DNA of 64,000 nucleotides from NCBI GenBank assembly GCA_017614375.1, contig JAGABZ010000001.1:124001-188000 (forward strand). The letters are read 5' to 3'. The notes below the pieces were generated by a model. The model was not told the origin of the DNA and did no database searches. It saw nothing but the letters and a program-made list of their open reading frames with translations. Made by a program: the position numbers and the translations under genes. This DNA comes from Spirochaetales bacterium. Lineage in GTDB: Bacteria; Spirochaetota; Spirochaetia; Sphaerochaetales; Sphaerochaetaceae. Below are positions 8,520-16,670 of this stretch, piece by piece (position 1 is the first letter of the stretch; each line of letters begins with the position of its first letter).

Positions 8520-9941
8520 TCACTGCTTGACTCCGTTGACGTAGGTGCCGTTGTTGGTGACGAAACTTCCGCCGGTGATGTTAATCGTTCCCTTTGACGT
8601 CTCATAGTAGTCATAGAGAGTGTTGCCGGTGAAGGTTCCGCCGGAGATGTTGAATACTGCCGTGGCGGCACTGTTGGTGTAAATCGCGGCGCCGGCGGTG
8701 GCGTGGGTACTGCTGTTGTTGCTGAATGTTCCGCCGACGATGTTGGTCGTCGAAGGAGTTGCTCCGACGATTACACCGTACTGCTGCGAGTTGCCGTCGA
8801 ACAGACCGCCGTTGACGGTGAGAGTACCGCAGTTCTGCACGACGGAAGAGGAGTTGGCGGTGGAGGTGTTGTCCTTGAAGGTTCCGCCGTTGATAACGGT
8901 TGTGCCGTAGACGCAGAAAAGTGCGTTTCCTGCCATGGTGTTGTCATGGTAGTTTCCGCCGTTGATGGTGACATCTCCGTAGCCTCTGACGACTACGCCG
9001 AATGATGTAGTTCCGGTCGATTCGATTCCGGTGACTTCAACTCCGTCGTTGAGAGTGACTGAACCGCTGGCAAGATTGGTCTTTGTGGCACCAAGGAAGA
9101 ACAGGACACGGCGGTTGCATTCGGTGTGTGCGGCAGAACCGTCGGCAGCACCCTGGAACTTCAGGGAACCGGTGGTATTTCCGGAAACGACAAACGCCGA
9201 AGTACCGTTGATCTGGAACATTCTGGCAACCTGGTTTGAGGTGGAACCGGTGTCGGTGTCGTGGGTCATCACGGCATCCTGAATCGTGACATTGGCACCG
9301 TCACGGTTCATGATTGTCAGGTTCTTGTTGGCTACTGTGATTGTTTCCGCTACAGAAATATCCTCATTGACGATAATGGTCGCGGTCGCGTTCTCGGCGA
9401 CTGCATTACAGGCGGCCTCAAGTGTGTTGTAACCGGTGTATACGCCGTCAACAAGCACCAGAACCTTTCCTTCAACAGCAGGCAGAGTGTGTGAATTGTC
9501 ACGGGAACAAGTCCATGTAGTTACACCCTCCGAGTAAGCGGCGACATAGTCATGTCCGAGAACCGCCACGGCGAGGCTTTCAGCTGTCACTTCAGTAGTG
9601 CCGGCTGCATCGGAGAACAGTTTGTGGCAGACCGTGCACTCGTAGTGGGCGGCAACTCCGGCAGCCTCACAGGTGGCGGGAACGGCTGCGACAGACTGAG
9701 TGGTGTGAGCGGCCGGAACAACGGTGCTCTCGAGGGTGATTTCATTCTGACCCTCGGCATCGGAGAACAGCAGGTCACATCCGCTGCACTTGTAGTAGGC
9801 GGTGTTTCCCGGAGTTGTGCAGGTGGCGGCTACTGCCGGAACCAGTTCCAGTTCGTGGACATGCGGCTGCTCGGGGTTACATGCGACAAAGAGGCAGGCT
9901 GTGAGCAGTACAACAATTACGATTGAAAAGAGCTTTTTCAT
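8520..9941 (-). CDS. surface lipoprotein: two Cys-rich modules plus beta-helix repeats
   Basis: A 473-residue predicted lipoprotein with a signal peptide ending in the lipobox LFVAC21. Residues about 37-125 contain two copies of a roughly 50-residue module of the form A-T-C...Y-x-C-x-x-C-x-x-L-F-S-D (C41/C52/C55 and C91/C102/C105), which could bind metal or form disulfides. From about 155 on there is a right-handed beta-helix of Val-x-Ile-Asn-Gly-Gly-x-Phe-x-x-Asn type turns, as in polymorphic outer-membrane and pectate-lyase-like proteins. It is a paralogue of the next gene upstream; both share G-S-T-[AS]-N-Q-V-A-R-M-F-Q-I and C-N-R-R-V-L-F-F-L-G. SD is AAGGAG. Function unknown; adhesion or glycan binding is plausible. 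Confidence 0.85.
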   Translation of the reverse strand: MKKLFSIVIVVLLTACLFVACNPEQPHVHELELVPAVAATCTTPGNTAYYKCSGCDLLFSDAEGQNEITLESTVVPAAHTTQSVAAVPATCEAAGVAAHYECTVCHKLFSDAAGTTEVTAESLAVAVLGHDYVAAYSEGVTTWTCSRDNSHTLPAVEGKVLVLVDGVYTGYNTLEAACNAVAENATATIIVNEDISVAETITVANKNLTIMNRDGANVTIQDAVMTHDTDTGSTSNQVARMFQINGTSAFVVSGNTTGSLKFQGAADGSAAHTECNRRVLFFLGATKTNLASGSVTLNDGVEVTGIESTGTTSFGVVVRGYGDVTINGGNYHDNTMAGNALFCVYGTTVINGGTFKDNTSTANSSSVVQNCGTLTVNGGLFDGNSQQYGVIVGATPSTTNIVGGTFSNNSSTHATAGAAIYTNSAATAVFNISGGTFTGNTLYDYYETSKGTINITGGSFVTNNGTYVNGVKQ

Positions 9942-9969
9942 CTATTTCTCCTTAATTGATTTGCTACGA

Positions 9970-9997
9970 AAGAAAAGCAGAGCGGCACAGGCCGCTC
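9970..9997 (-). terminator. terminator between two lipoprotein genes
   Basis: Minus-strand arms GAGCGGC and GCCGCTC with a CTGT loop, then TGCTTTTCT. It follows the 426-aa lipoprotein stop by about 15 bases, so the downstream lipoprotein gene at 8520-9941 depends on read-through or on an unseen promoter in the 28 bases left. Confidence 0.85.
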
Positions 9998-10012
9998 CGC
10001 GTTTCAGTTGAC

Positions 10013-11293
10013 TCAGTTGGTCCGGATGCTGACGCCCGGGGCAACTGTCAGGGTACTGTTGTTCCTGTAGTAGTCGTACGGGTCATTGTCGGCGAAGGTG
10101 CCCCCGTTGATGTTGACGGTAACCGTGGCATCGTTGTTGCCGTGGAGGGCAGCTCCGCGGTTGTTGGCGGCAGCCCTGTTGCCGGTGAAAGTCCCGTCGT
10201 TGACCGTGGTGGTCGCGCCCGCGACGGTAATCACACAGGCGTAGTTGGCTGAGTTGTTTGTGAAGCGTCCGCCGTTGATCGTCAGGTTCGCTCCGGATGA
10301 GGCGTTCTGGATGATCGAAGAAGATCCGTCGCTGATGTTCTTGTCAAAGGTTCCGCCGTTGACCACCGTGGTTCCGTATACACAGAACAGACCGTTTCCG
10401 TTCTGGTAGTTGTCATGGTAGTATCCGCCGTCAATCTGGACATTCCCATAGCCGCGGATGACGGTTCCGAACGAGGTTGTTCCGTCGCAGTAGATTCCGG
10501 TAACTTCAACGCCGTCCTTGAGTGTAACTTTTCCGGTGGCCTTTTCGGCATTCTTCACGCCGAGGAAGAACAGGACGCGGCGGTTGCAGTTGTTGTGAGC
10601 GGCGGAGGTCTTGGAAGCCCCCTTGAAGAGGATTGTTCCGGTGGTGTTTCCCTGCACTGTCAGGTTAGCCGATCCGCTGATCTGGAACATCCTGGCTACC
10701 TGATTGGCCGTCGAACCGGTGTCGGTTTCCTTGCTCATTACGCCGTCATTGATTATCGCGTCCTCTCCGTTGAGGTTTGTGAGGGTCAAATCCAGATCGG
10801 TGATCGTCATCGTGGCCTTTACCGTGATTTCGCCGTTGACCGCAATGGTGGCATTCTGCCCCTCGGTGAGTACGGCCACAGCATCTTCCAGACTGTCATA
10901 GACGGTGGTGTTTTCAGCAACGGTAAGAGTTACAAGGGGTTTGGCCGAGACGGCGACATCCTGGGTTTCGTTGATTTCAATCGAGGAAACGGCAGATCCG
11001 TGACCTACGAGCTTGGCGTCGTTGGAAAACGCATCGACACTCAGAACAAATACACCGGAGGGAACCTCGCCCGACCAGGTCAGGCCGGTGATATTCTCGG
11101 TCTTGAGAATCTTTCCTGTTCCGGCCTCTTTGAAGGTAAGCTTGTAGCTGACCGGATTTCTGGTGGTGTTGTCGGTGATCGAGACATTGACGACGCCCGG
11201 TTCGTTGAGCGGTTCGGGTTTGCACGAAACAAAGCCGAAAACGAGTGTGATTGCAACGATTGCAATCAGAAGATTCATTACGGTTCTTCTCAT
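10013..11293 (-). CDS. surface lipoprotein: beta-sandwich plus beta-helix
   Basis: A 426-residue predicted lipoprotein with its lipobox ending at Cys24 (FVSC). Residues about 33-115 look like an Ig/carboxypeptidase-regulatory-like sandwich (VVNVSITDNTTRNPVSYKLT, GEVPSGVFVLSVDAF). Residues 120-426 form beta-helix turns with repeated N-G-G-x-F and N-N/D motifs. It is a close paralogue of the neighbouring 473-aa protein, but the Cys modules there are replaced by the sandwich domain, so the pair shares a helix and differs in the N-terminal domain. ATG at 11293 has GGAGG seven bases upstream. It has its own promoter and an operator-like palindrome. Role unknown, probably at the cell surface. Confidence 0.85.
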   Translation of the reverse strand: MRRTVMNLLIAIVAITLVFGFVSCKPEPLNEPGVVNVSITDNTTRNPVSYKLTFKEAGTGKILKTENITGLTWSGEVPSGVFVLSVDAFSNDAKLVGHGSAVSSIEINETQDVAVSAKPLVTLTVAENTTVYDSLEDAVAVLTEGQNATIAVNGEITVKATMTITDLDLTLTNLNGEDAIINDGVMSKETDTGSTANQVARMFQISGSANLTVQGNTTGTILFKGASKTSAAHNNCNRRVLFFLGVKNAEKATGKVTLKDGVEVTGIYCDGTTSFGTVIRGYGNVQIDGGYYHDNYQNGNGLFCVYGTTVVNGGTFDKNISDGSSSIIQNASSGANLTINGGRFTNNSANYACVITVAGATTTVNDGTFTGNRAAANNRGAALHGNNDATVTVNINGGTFADNDPYDYYRNNSTLTVAPGVSIRTN

Positions 11294-11319
11294 AATTTCC
11301 TCCGAAGGTACCTTTTAAG

Positions 11320-11348
11320 AATATAAACCCAGCGGAAGCTGAAAACAA
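11320..11348 (-). promoter_or_regulatory. promoter of the 426-aa lipoprotein gene
   Basis: TTGTTT (11343-11348), a 17-base spacer and TATATT (11320-11325) on the minus strand, giving a leader of about 20 bases before the ATG at 11293. Confidence 0.7.
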
Positions 11349-11357
11349 TTCTACAAC

Positions 11358-11377
11358 TGCTAATAGCCCTATTAGCA
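11358..11377. promoter_or_regulatory. operator-like palindrome
   Basis: TGCTAATAG and its exact inverse are separated by two bases. The site sits 9 bases upstream of the -35 element of the lipoprotein promoter, in the position expected for an activator or repressor. No T-tract follows, and the surrounding sequence is AT-rich compared with the neighbourhood. Confidence 0.6.
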
Positions 11378-11415
11378 ACTCTAATATTGTCTCCGCGCCG
11401 TCCCGCACAAATACC

Positions 11416-11437
11416 GCTGCCGCCCGGAGGCGGCAGC
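11416..11437 (-). terminator. strong hairpin after the lipoprotein operon
   Basis: Nine-base arms GCTGCCGCC/GGCGGCAGC with a TCCG loop lie about 17 bases after the stop at 11454. The following bases (GGTATTTGTG) are only moderately T-rich. It ends the unit formed by the two beta-helix/MBL genes and the 326-aa lipoprotein. Confidence 0.75.
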
Positions 11438-11453
11438 AGCATCTGAAGACTGA

Positions 11454-12434
11454 CTATTTCTTGATCTTCGCGGCCACGACGTCATCGGCGATGGTGGTGT
11501 TTCCTGCCTTTACCGTGATGTCGTACGGGCTGTTGTTGGTGAAAGTGCTGTTCTTGATGGTGGTGGTTCCCTGTGAGCGGACCGCTGCACCCTCGGCGTC
11601 GACTGCGGCATTGTTCTCAAAGGTGGCTCCGTTGATCTCGACAGTGGACTTCGCGTAGGTATTGATGACAGCTCCCCAGACTCCCGAGTTGCCGGCGAAA
11701 TATCCGCCGTTGACATAAAGGAAGGTCGGGTTGTTGGTGACCTGGATCAGACCGCCGTTGGAGAAGGTGTTCTCGTTGTTGGTGAAGCTTCCGCCGTTGA
11801 TCGTGACGGTTCCGTACATGCAGATAAAGGTTCCGTTGACGGTGGCTGCGTTGTCGCGGACGATACAGTCGTTGAACGTCATGGTTCCGAAGCCGCGGGC
11901 CACTCCGCCGGTGTATGTGGTGTAGATGCCCTGGGCGATGACGTTTGTCAGTTCAAGCTGGGCCGCGGTGCTCTTGTCGCCGTCCTGCGGTCCGACGTTG
12001 AACATGCACCTCTTGGTTGCCGCGGCGTCCTTTCCTGCTCCCTGGAGGGTGATGTTGCCCTGGGCGGTGGCGATGATTGCCAGTTTGGCCGTTCCGGAGA
12101 TGGTGAACATGAAGTTCGGGTTCTCGGTGTCGGACAGTTTGTCGTAGATAACCACCGGAGCGCCGTTGTCGGTGATGGTGATAACCTTGTTGCTGATGGC
12201 CAGCGGAGTGCGGAACTCAACATCGGCCTTGAGAACGATGGTCCCCTCTCCTCCCTCGGGAACGGCGTCGAACGCTGCCTTGAGGGTGTTGAACTCCTGG
12301 GCCTGGGCGGAGCCGGCGACTGTCAGGACAATCGGTGCTTCCTGGGCCTGGGCGGCCGCGGGCGCGGTTGAGGCGCAGGACACGACCAGCGCTACAAGCA
12401 TGAGCGAAAGAACTGCAAGCAGAATCTTTTTCAT
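11454..12434 (-). CDS. beta-helix lipoprotein
   Basis: A 326-residue predicted lipoprotein with lipobox LVVSC20, followed by an Ala-rich linker. The body is made of beta-helix turns such as GTVTINGGSFTNNENTF and STVEINGATFENNAAV. It is shorter than its neighbours and has neither a Cys module nor an MBL domain. The chosen start MKKILLAVL at 12434 has a GGAG Shine-Dalgarno; the open frame upstream overlaps the preceding gene. It is the third gene of the unit starting at 16545, 19 bases after the previous stop. A structural surface protein is likely; no enzymatic residue is visible. Confidence 0.82.
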   Translation of the reverse strand: MKKILLAVLSLMLVALVVSCASTAPAAAQAQEAPIVLTVAGSAQAQEFNTLKAAFDAVPEGGEGTIVLKADVEFRTPLAISNKVITITDNGAPVVIYDKLSDTENPNFMFTISGTAKLAIIATAQGNITLQGAGKDAAATKRCMFNVGPQDGDKSTAAQLELTNVIAQGIYTTYTGGVARGFGTMTFNDCIVRDNAATVNGTFICMYGTVTINGGSFTNNENTFSNGGLIQVTNNPTFLYVNGGYFAGNSGVWGAVINTYAKSTVEINGATFENNAAVDAEGAAVRSQGTTTIKNSTFTNNSPYDITVKAGNTTIADDVVAAKIKK

Positions 12435-12453
12435 TTTTCTTCTCCTTCTATCT

Positions 12454-14496
12454 TCAGAAAGCGGTCCAATCACCGTTTCCCGTTTTGATTCTCCTCTCTC
12501 CGATTCTGACCAGGACATCCGCGTTCGCGGCATCGCTGAAATCCGTCACCGTTGAGCCGGTCAGAATGAAATGCGCACCAGCATCGGCGTACCTCTGGGC
12601 CACGTCACTCTGGTAGTTACCCCCCATCGCTATCGCCCAGACCGGCGAAACGGCCTCGATCAGCGCAACTGAACTCGACGTACGTTTGCCATGATGCGGC
12701 GCAGTCATTATATCAGCATTCAGGACCTGCGTTCCAGCATATTCGGCAACCAGATACTGCTCAGAGCAGAGATTGTCATACGCCGTGTAGTCTCTGTTGC
12801 CGTAACTTATTCCATTTGCATATATGTCACCGGTGAAAAGAATTGTTGTGTTCTTATACACCATCCTGACTACCAGGCTCCGGCTGTTTACATCCAGACT
12901 TCCTCCCACCGGCGGCGGGTCATCAGCGGTATACGCCTTTTCGGAATCCGTCGAATTCGAAGTGTATCCAGCAGGAGGATTCAGACAGCTCTGGTCCGGC
13001 CACAGCACATCGAAAGTAGCACCGCCGAGAGAAAAGCTGCTGCCTTTGGAAACCGTCGATACCGAAGTTACCCCGCCGATCAGCCAGGAATAGCTTGCCG
13101 ACGGCCTGTACGTCGAGCAGTACAGCGTCCCTATTGTAATTCCGGCGTTTTGGATTATCGGTTTGAGGCCGTTGGCGTGGTCCCCGTGGAAATGCGTCAG
13201 GAGCACCGCGTCGATTCTGCGTATTCCGCATGCCCAGAGTTCCTTCGCGATTGCCTCGCCCGTTTCGGTCTGGGCGGCATCGATCAGCATGTTCGTTCCG
13301 TCGGGGAACTCGATGTATGTGCAGTCGCCCCACTCCTTCTGGTTGATTGGGGTGGCGAAGAAACGGGCACACGCATCGTCCGACGGGCCGAACATAGACT
13401 CCGGCAGGCCTTCGAAACGAAGACAACCGTATTCGTCGGCGAAAGGACCTGCAAGGAGTGCAAGCTTTTCATCCGTACTCAGATCCACGGTCGATTTCAC
13501 AGGCCAGGTTGTCGCTCCGGGTGAAACACAGAGGTTCAGCCGGATGTTCTTTCCCTTGAGCTGAATCATGTCGCAGGAGAAGCTTCCCGTGATATTCACG
13601 GACGTCGGGGTATCAGCGCTGCCGTTCGCGATGTCTATGCTGTTGGCGTCGTTTTTGAGTTTGCCTCCGGTAAATGAGCCGCCGCAGATTGTCACGCCCT
13701 GGGACTGTGAAGGGATGTAAAGGTTTCCCCCTCCGGTAGTCGCGGTATTGTTCTCGAAAGAGCCGCCGGCGATGAGGACAGTCGTTGTCCTGGCCGCGTT
13801 GACTCCTCCGCCGTAGTTGGCGCTGTTGGAGCGGATTGTTCCGGAGAACACCTTCAAAGTGCCGTTGTACGAAATCTGGAACGCTCCGCCGTTGTCCGAG
13901 GAGGTATTGTGTTCAACCACCGCTCCGTCTAATGTGAGCGTCCCGTTCACCAGCGCCGCGCCTCCTTTGGCAGAGGTTACGTTGTTCCGGACGGTCACTC
14001 CAAAAAGCAGGGACAAAGATGCGGTGCTGTCATTCTCCCCTGTCCCGACCAGAAAGACGTTTCTTCCGGAGAGGTTTTCCGAGGCTTCCGCGCGGCTGCC
14101 GTCAACAGTGAGGCTTCCTTCGGTGCTTCCCCGCAGAGTCAGGCTCCCGCCGTCGGTGATGACGAACATCCTGTTTCCGCTGTCGGAGGAAAACGCCCTG
14201 GTGATGGTGACGTCGCTTCCGCCGTCCGTGAGCGTCACAGACTTGCCCGCAACTGTGAGCTGACGGCTCAGAACCACGTCTTTGTAAACGGTTATCACCG
14301 ACTGCTGCCCGCCCGGGGCTGCTTCGAAGGCCTGCTCCAGCGTGTCGCATCCCGTCGTGCGGCCGGAAACCGTCAGCGTGACGGGGTATCGGGTTTCCTG
14401 GGGGTTGTCCGGTTGCGGCAAGTCAGGCACACATGATTGCAGGATTATCAGTCCTGCGATCAGAAGCACAAACGTGACGGTCAGCCGGGCTTTCAA
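12454..14496 (-). CDS. lipoprotein: beta-helix fused to ComEC-like metallo-beta-lactamase domain
   Basis: A 680-residue predicted lipoprotein (lipobox Cys22, LQSC). Residues 38-330 are beta-helix turns. Residues about 385-675 are a metallo-beta-lactamase fold of the ComEC/Rec2 kind: ATPINQKEWGDCTYIEF and GTNMLIDA, the HFHGDH motif at 435-440, LFTGDIY, APHHGKRTSSS, then a beta-strand with AMGGN. These are the expected metal ligands of a hydrolase. In ComEC the related domain is a nuclease; here it would be exposed outside the inner membrane. Start codon is TTG with GGGGGA upstream, three bases after the previous stop. A paralogue lies directly upstream. Confidence 0.85.
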   Translation of the reverse strand: MKARLTVTFVLLIAGLIILQSCVPDLPQPDNPQETRYPVTLTVSGRTTGCDTLEQAFEAAPGGQQSVITVYKDVVLSRQLTVAGKSVTLTDGGSDVTITRAFSSDSGNRMFVITDGGSLTLRGSTEGSLTVDGSRAEASENLSGRNVFLVGTGENDSTASLSLLFGVTVRNNVTSAKGGAALVNGTLTLDGAVVEHNTSSDNGGAFQISYNGTLKVFSGTIRSNSANYGGGVNAARTTTVLIAGGSFENNTATTGGGNLYIPSQSQGVTICGGSFTGGKLKNDANSIDIANGSADTPTSVNITGSFSCDMIQLKGKNIRLNLCVSPGATTWPVKSTVDLSTDEKLALLAGPFADEYGCLRFEGLPESMFGPSDDACARFFATPINQKEWGDCTYIEFPDGTNMLIDAAQTETGEAIAKELWACGIRRIDAVLLTHFHGDHANGLKPIIQNAGITIGTLYCSTYRPSASYSWLIGGVTSVSTVSKGSSFSLGGATFDVLWPDQSCLNPPAGYTSNSTDSEKAYTADDPPPVGGSLDVNSRSLVVRMVYKNTTILFTGDIYANGISYGNRDYTAYDNLCSEQYLVAEYAGTQVLNADIMTAPHHGKRTSSSVALIEAVSPVWAIAMGGNYQSDVAQRYADAGAHFILTGSTVTDFSDAANADVLVRIGERRIKTGNGDWTAF

Positions 14497-14499
14497 GTT

Positions 14500-16545
14500 C
14501 TATTCCCCCACCCTGACAGTGTAGGTCTGTCCGTCCATCCTGACGTACACGTCGGCATTCTGCGCGCCCTTGTAGGCCTTGGCCGTCGAACCGGTCAGGT
14601 AAAACACTGCTCCGTTGTCCTTATAGCGCAAAGCTATGTCGGAGTGGAAATTCCCTCCCATTGCTACGGCGTAGGACGGGGAAACGACCTTGACCAGAAG
14701 CTCGGAACTGGATGTGCGTTTTCCGTGGTGCGGGGCGGTCATGATGTCCGACTTGAGGGTGTCCGTTCCCTGATATCTGAGCACCAGATACTCGTCGGAG
14801 TTCTTGTTGTCGAACGCTGTGTAGTCCCAGTCCTGGGAGCCTTTGTAGGCTATTCGGTTGGCATAGATATCTCCGGTGAACAGGACAGAGTTCTGACCGT
14901 AGGTCATTTTGATGACGAGGGTCTTGCTGTTCATGTCGACGGTTCCGCCAAGCGGCGGCGGGTTGGAGTCCGTGTAGGCCCCGCCGGGGTCGGTCTGGGT
15001 CGACTTCGGAACCGGTTCAAGCTGTCCCGTCTCAGGCCAGAGGACATCAAAGTGCGCTCCGCCGAGGTCGAAACTGTCCCCGGCGGCCACAACCACCTTT
15101 TCGATTCCGTACTGCTTCAGGTCCGAGGGCACCCAGGAATAGGAGTTTGAGGGCATGTAGGAGCTTGAGACAAATCTGCCGACTTTGATTTTTGCTTCTT
15201 CAATTATCGCCTTTAGGCCGTTTGCATGGTCGCTGTGGTAGTGGGTCAGAATCATCACGTCAATCTTTTCGATTCCCGTCTCCCACAGCAGACGGGCTAT
15301 GGCCTGCCCGGACTCGGTCTGGCCGGCGTCGATTATCATGTTCGTCCCGTCGGGGAACTCGATGTATGTGCAGTCACCCCACTCCTTCTGCTCAACCGGG
15401 GTGGCAAAGAACCGGATGTTGAGCGCCGAACTGTCGGAGAACATCGAACCGGAAAGGCCATCGAATTTGAAAGTCCCGTACTGGTCGGCGGCGTGGACGC
15501 CCTCAATCATGGCAAACAACTGCTCCTTTTCAATGGGTACCGCGGATCTGACGTGAACCGTGGACTCGGTGAGTTCTGATGTGATCTTGAAGCGGACGTC
15601 AGGGCCCAGAAGCTCGATTGCATCGGCTATGAACCTGCCGGTGAATGAAACCCTGGTCGGTCTGTCCGCGGTTCCGTTTCCTATGCATATGTCGTTGGCC
15701 ACTGCGGCCTGAACTCCGCCGGAGAGGTCGACCTTGTTTCCTCCGAGGAGGACGGACTGGTTTGAACCTTCGATGTAAACGTTTCCGCCGTTGAGGGAGG
15801 CTGTGTTGCAGCAGAGGCTTCCGCCGTTGAGGACCGCCGAGGCCTGGCCGAGAACTGCCAGCGCACCGCCCTGCCCGGCGCTGTTTGCCGAGACTTTTCC
15901 GCTGTAGATTCTGAAGTCTCCTTTGCCGTCGACGGCAAAGGCCCCGCCGCGACCGGTTGCGGAGTTGTCGCTGACCTGGGCGCCGTTCACGGAGGTCTTT
16001 CCGTAACAGAGAGCCACCGAGCCGTCACCGGAAGTAGTGTTGTTGATTATTGTCACGCCTGAGTTGAGATACAGGGTTCCGTTGTTCTGGTTGGCAAGGA
16101 CCGCCGGATCACCGACCAGAAAGACCTGTCTGTTTTCCATGTCAGCGTCCGAGTCCGTACGGGCGTCGATTGTCACAGAGCCGGTCTTTGAGCCGACCAA
16201 CGTGAGGACGGCTTTGCCGGTGACCACGAACATCCGGTTGGCCTTTGAATCTGAGAAAGAGCGGGAAACGGTTATGCTGCGGCCGTCGTCAGTGAGGGTG
16301 ATATTGGACTTGGGGACGTTGATCTGCCCGGTCAGAACCATATCCCGCGAGACATATATGACAGCATCGGTTCCGTCGGGGACTGAGGCGAAGGCTTGCT
16401 CCAGAGTGTCATACCCGGTGCGTTCCTTACCTATCTCGACGAAAACGCCCGGGGTCACCGAGGCCGAAGCACAACCGGCCAGTAAAACCAACACAACACC
16501 AATCAGAACCACAGGCAGAAAGCCTGTTTTAAACTCTTTATTCAT
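14500..16545 (-). CDS. lipoprotein: beta-helix fused to ComEC-like metallo-beta-lactamase domain (paralogue)
   Basis: A 681-residue lipoprotein (lipobox LLAGC25) with the same two-part architecture as the next gene: beta-helix turns over residues 30-330, and a C-terminal ComEC-like MBL domain with HYHSDH, LFTGDIY and APHHGKRTSSS. FFATPVEQKEWGDCTYIEF and FPDGTNMIIDAGQT are nearly identical between the copies, whereas the helix parts have diverged. All visible metal ligands are kept in both copies, which argues that both are active. ATG at 16545 is preferred because AGGTGA lies nine bases upstream; a TTG frame begins seven codons earlier. First gene of a three-gene unit. Confidence 0.85.
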   Translation of the reverse strand: MNKEFKTGFLPVVLIGVVLVLLAGCASASVTPGVFVEIGKERTGYDTLEQAFASVPDGTDAVIYVSRDMVLTGQINVPKSNITLTDDGRSITVSRSFSDSKANRMFVVTGKAVLTLVGSKTGSVTIDARTDSDADMENRQVFLVGDPAVLANQNNGTLYLNSGVTIINNTTSGDGSVALCYGKTSVNGAQVSDNSATGRGGAFAVDGKGDFRIYSGKVSANSAGQGGALAVLGQASAVLNGGSLCCNTASLNGGNVYIEGSNQSVLLGGNKVDLSGGVQAAVANDICIGNGTADRPTRVSFTGRFIADAIELLGPDVRFKITSELTESTVHVRSAVPIEKEQLFAMIEGVHAADQYGTFKFDGLSGSMFSDSSALNIRFFATPVEQKEWGDCTYIEFPDGTNMIIDAGQTESGQAIARLLWETGIEKIDVMILTHYHSDHANGLKAIIEEAKIKVGRFVSSSYMPSNSYSWVPSDLKQYGIEKVVVAAGDSFDLGGAHFDVLWPETGQLEPVPKSTQTDPGGAYTDSNPPPLGGTVDMNSKTLVIKMTYGQNSVLFTGDIYANRIAYKGSQDWDYTAFDNKNSDEYLVLRYQGTDTLKSDIMTAPHHGKRTSSSELLVKVVSPSYAVAMGGNFHSDIALRYKDNGAVFYLTGSTAKAYKGAQNADVYVRMDGQTYTVRVGE

Positions 16546-16556
16546 AGACAAAGTCA

Positions 16557-16594
16557 CCTGATTCAAGACTAAATCAGGCTGACTCCGCCGTCAA
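16557..16594 (-). promoter_or_regulatory. candidate promoter and SD-covering hairpin before the MBL lipoproteins
   Basis: TTGACG (16589-16594), 17 bases, TAGTCT (16566-16571) on the minus strand form a possible promoter. Overlapping it, CCTGATT and AATCAGG (16557-16578) form a 7-bp stem whose 3' arm contains the AGG of the Shine-Dalgarno. If transcription starts upstream, for example by read-through from the TPR gene, the stem would hide the ribosome site; if it starts at this promoter, the stem would not form. Confidence 0.45.
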
Positions 16595-16670
16595 TGAAAA
16601 GGTTTGAAATCTTACGCTTTCTGTGGGTTTCTGTGGTTTTTTGTTTCTTCCCTCTGAGGCAAGACGCCCG

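Noticed and set aside
10415-11326. 303-codon plus-strand open frame
   Set aside because: Shadow of the 426-aa lipoprotein; no ribosome site or family match.
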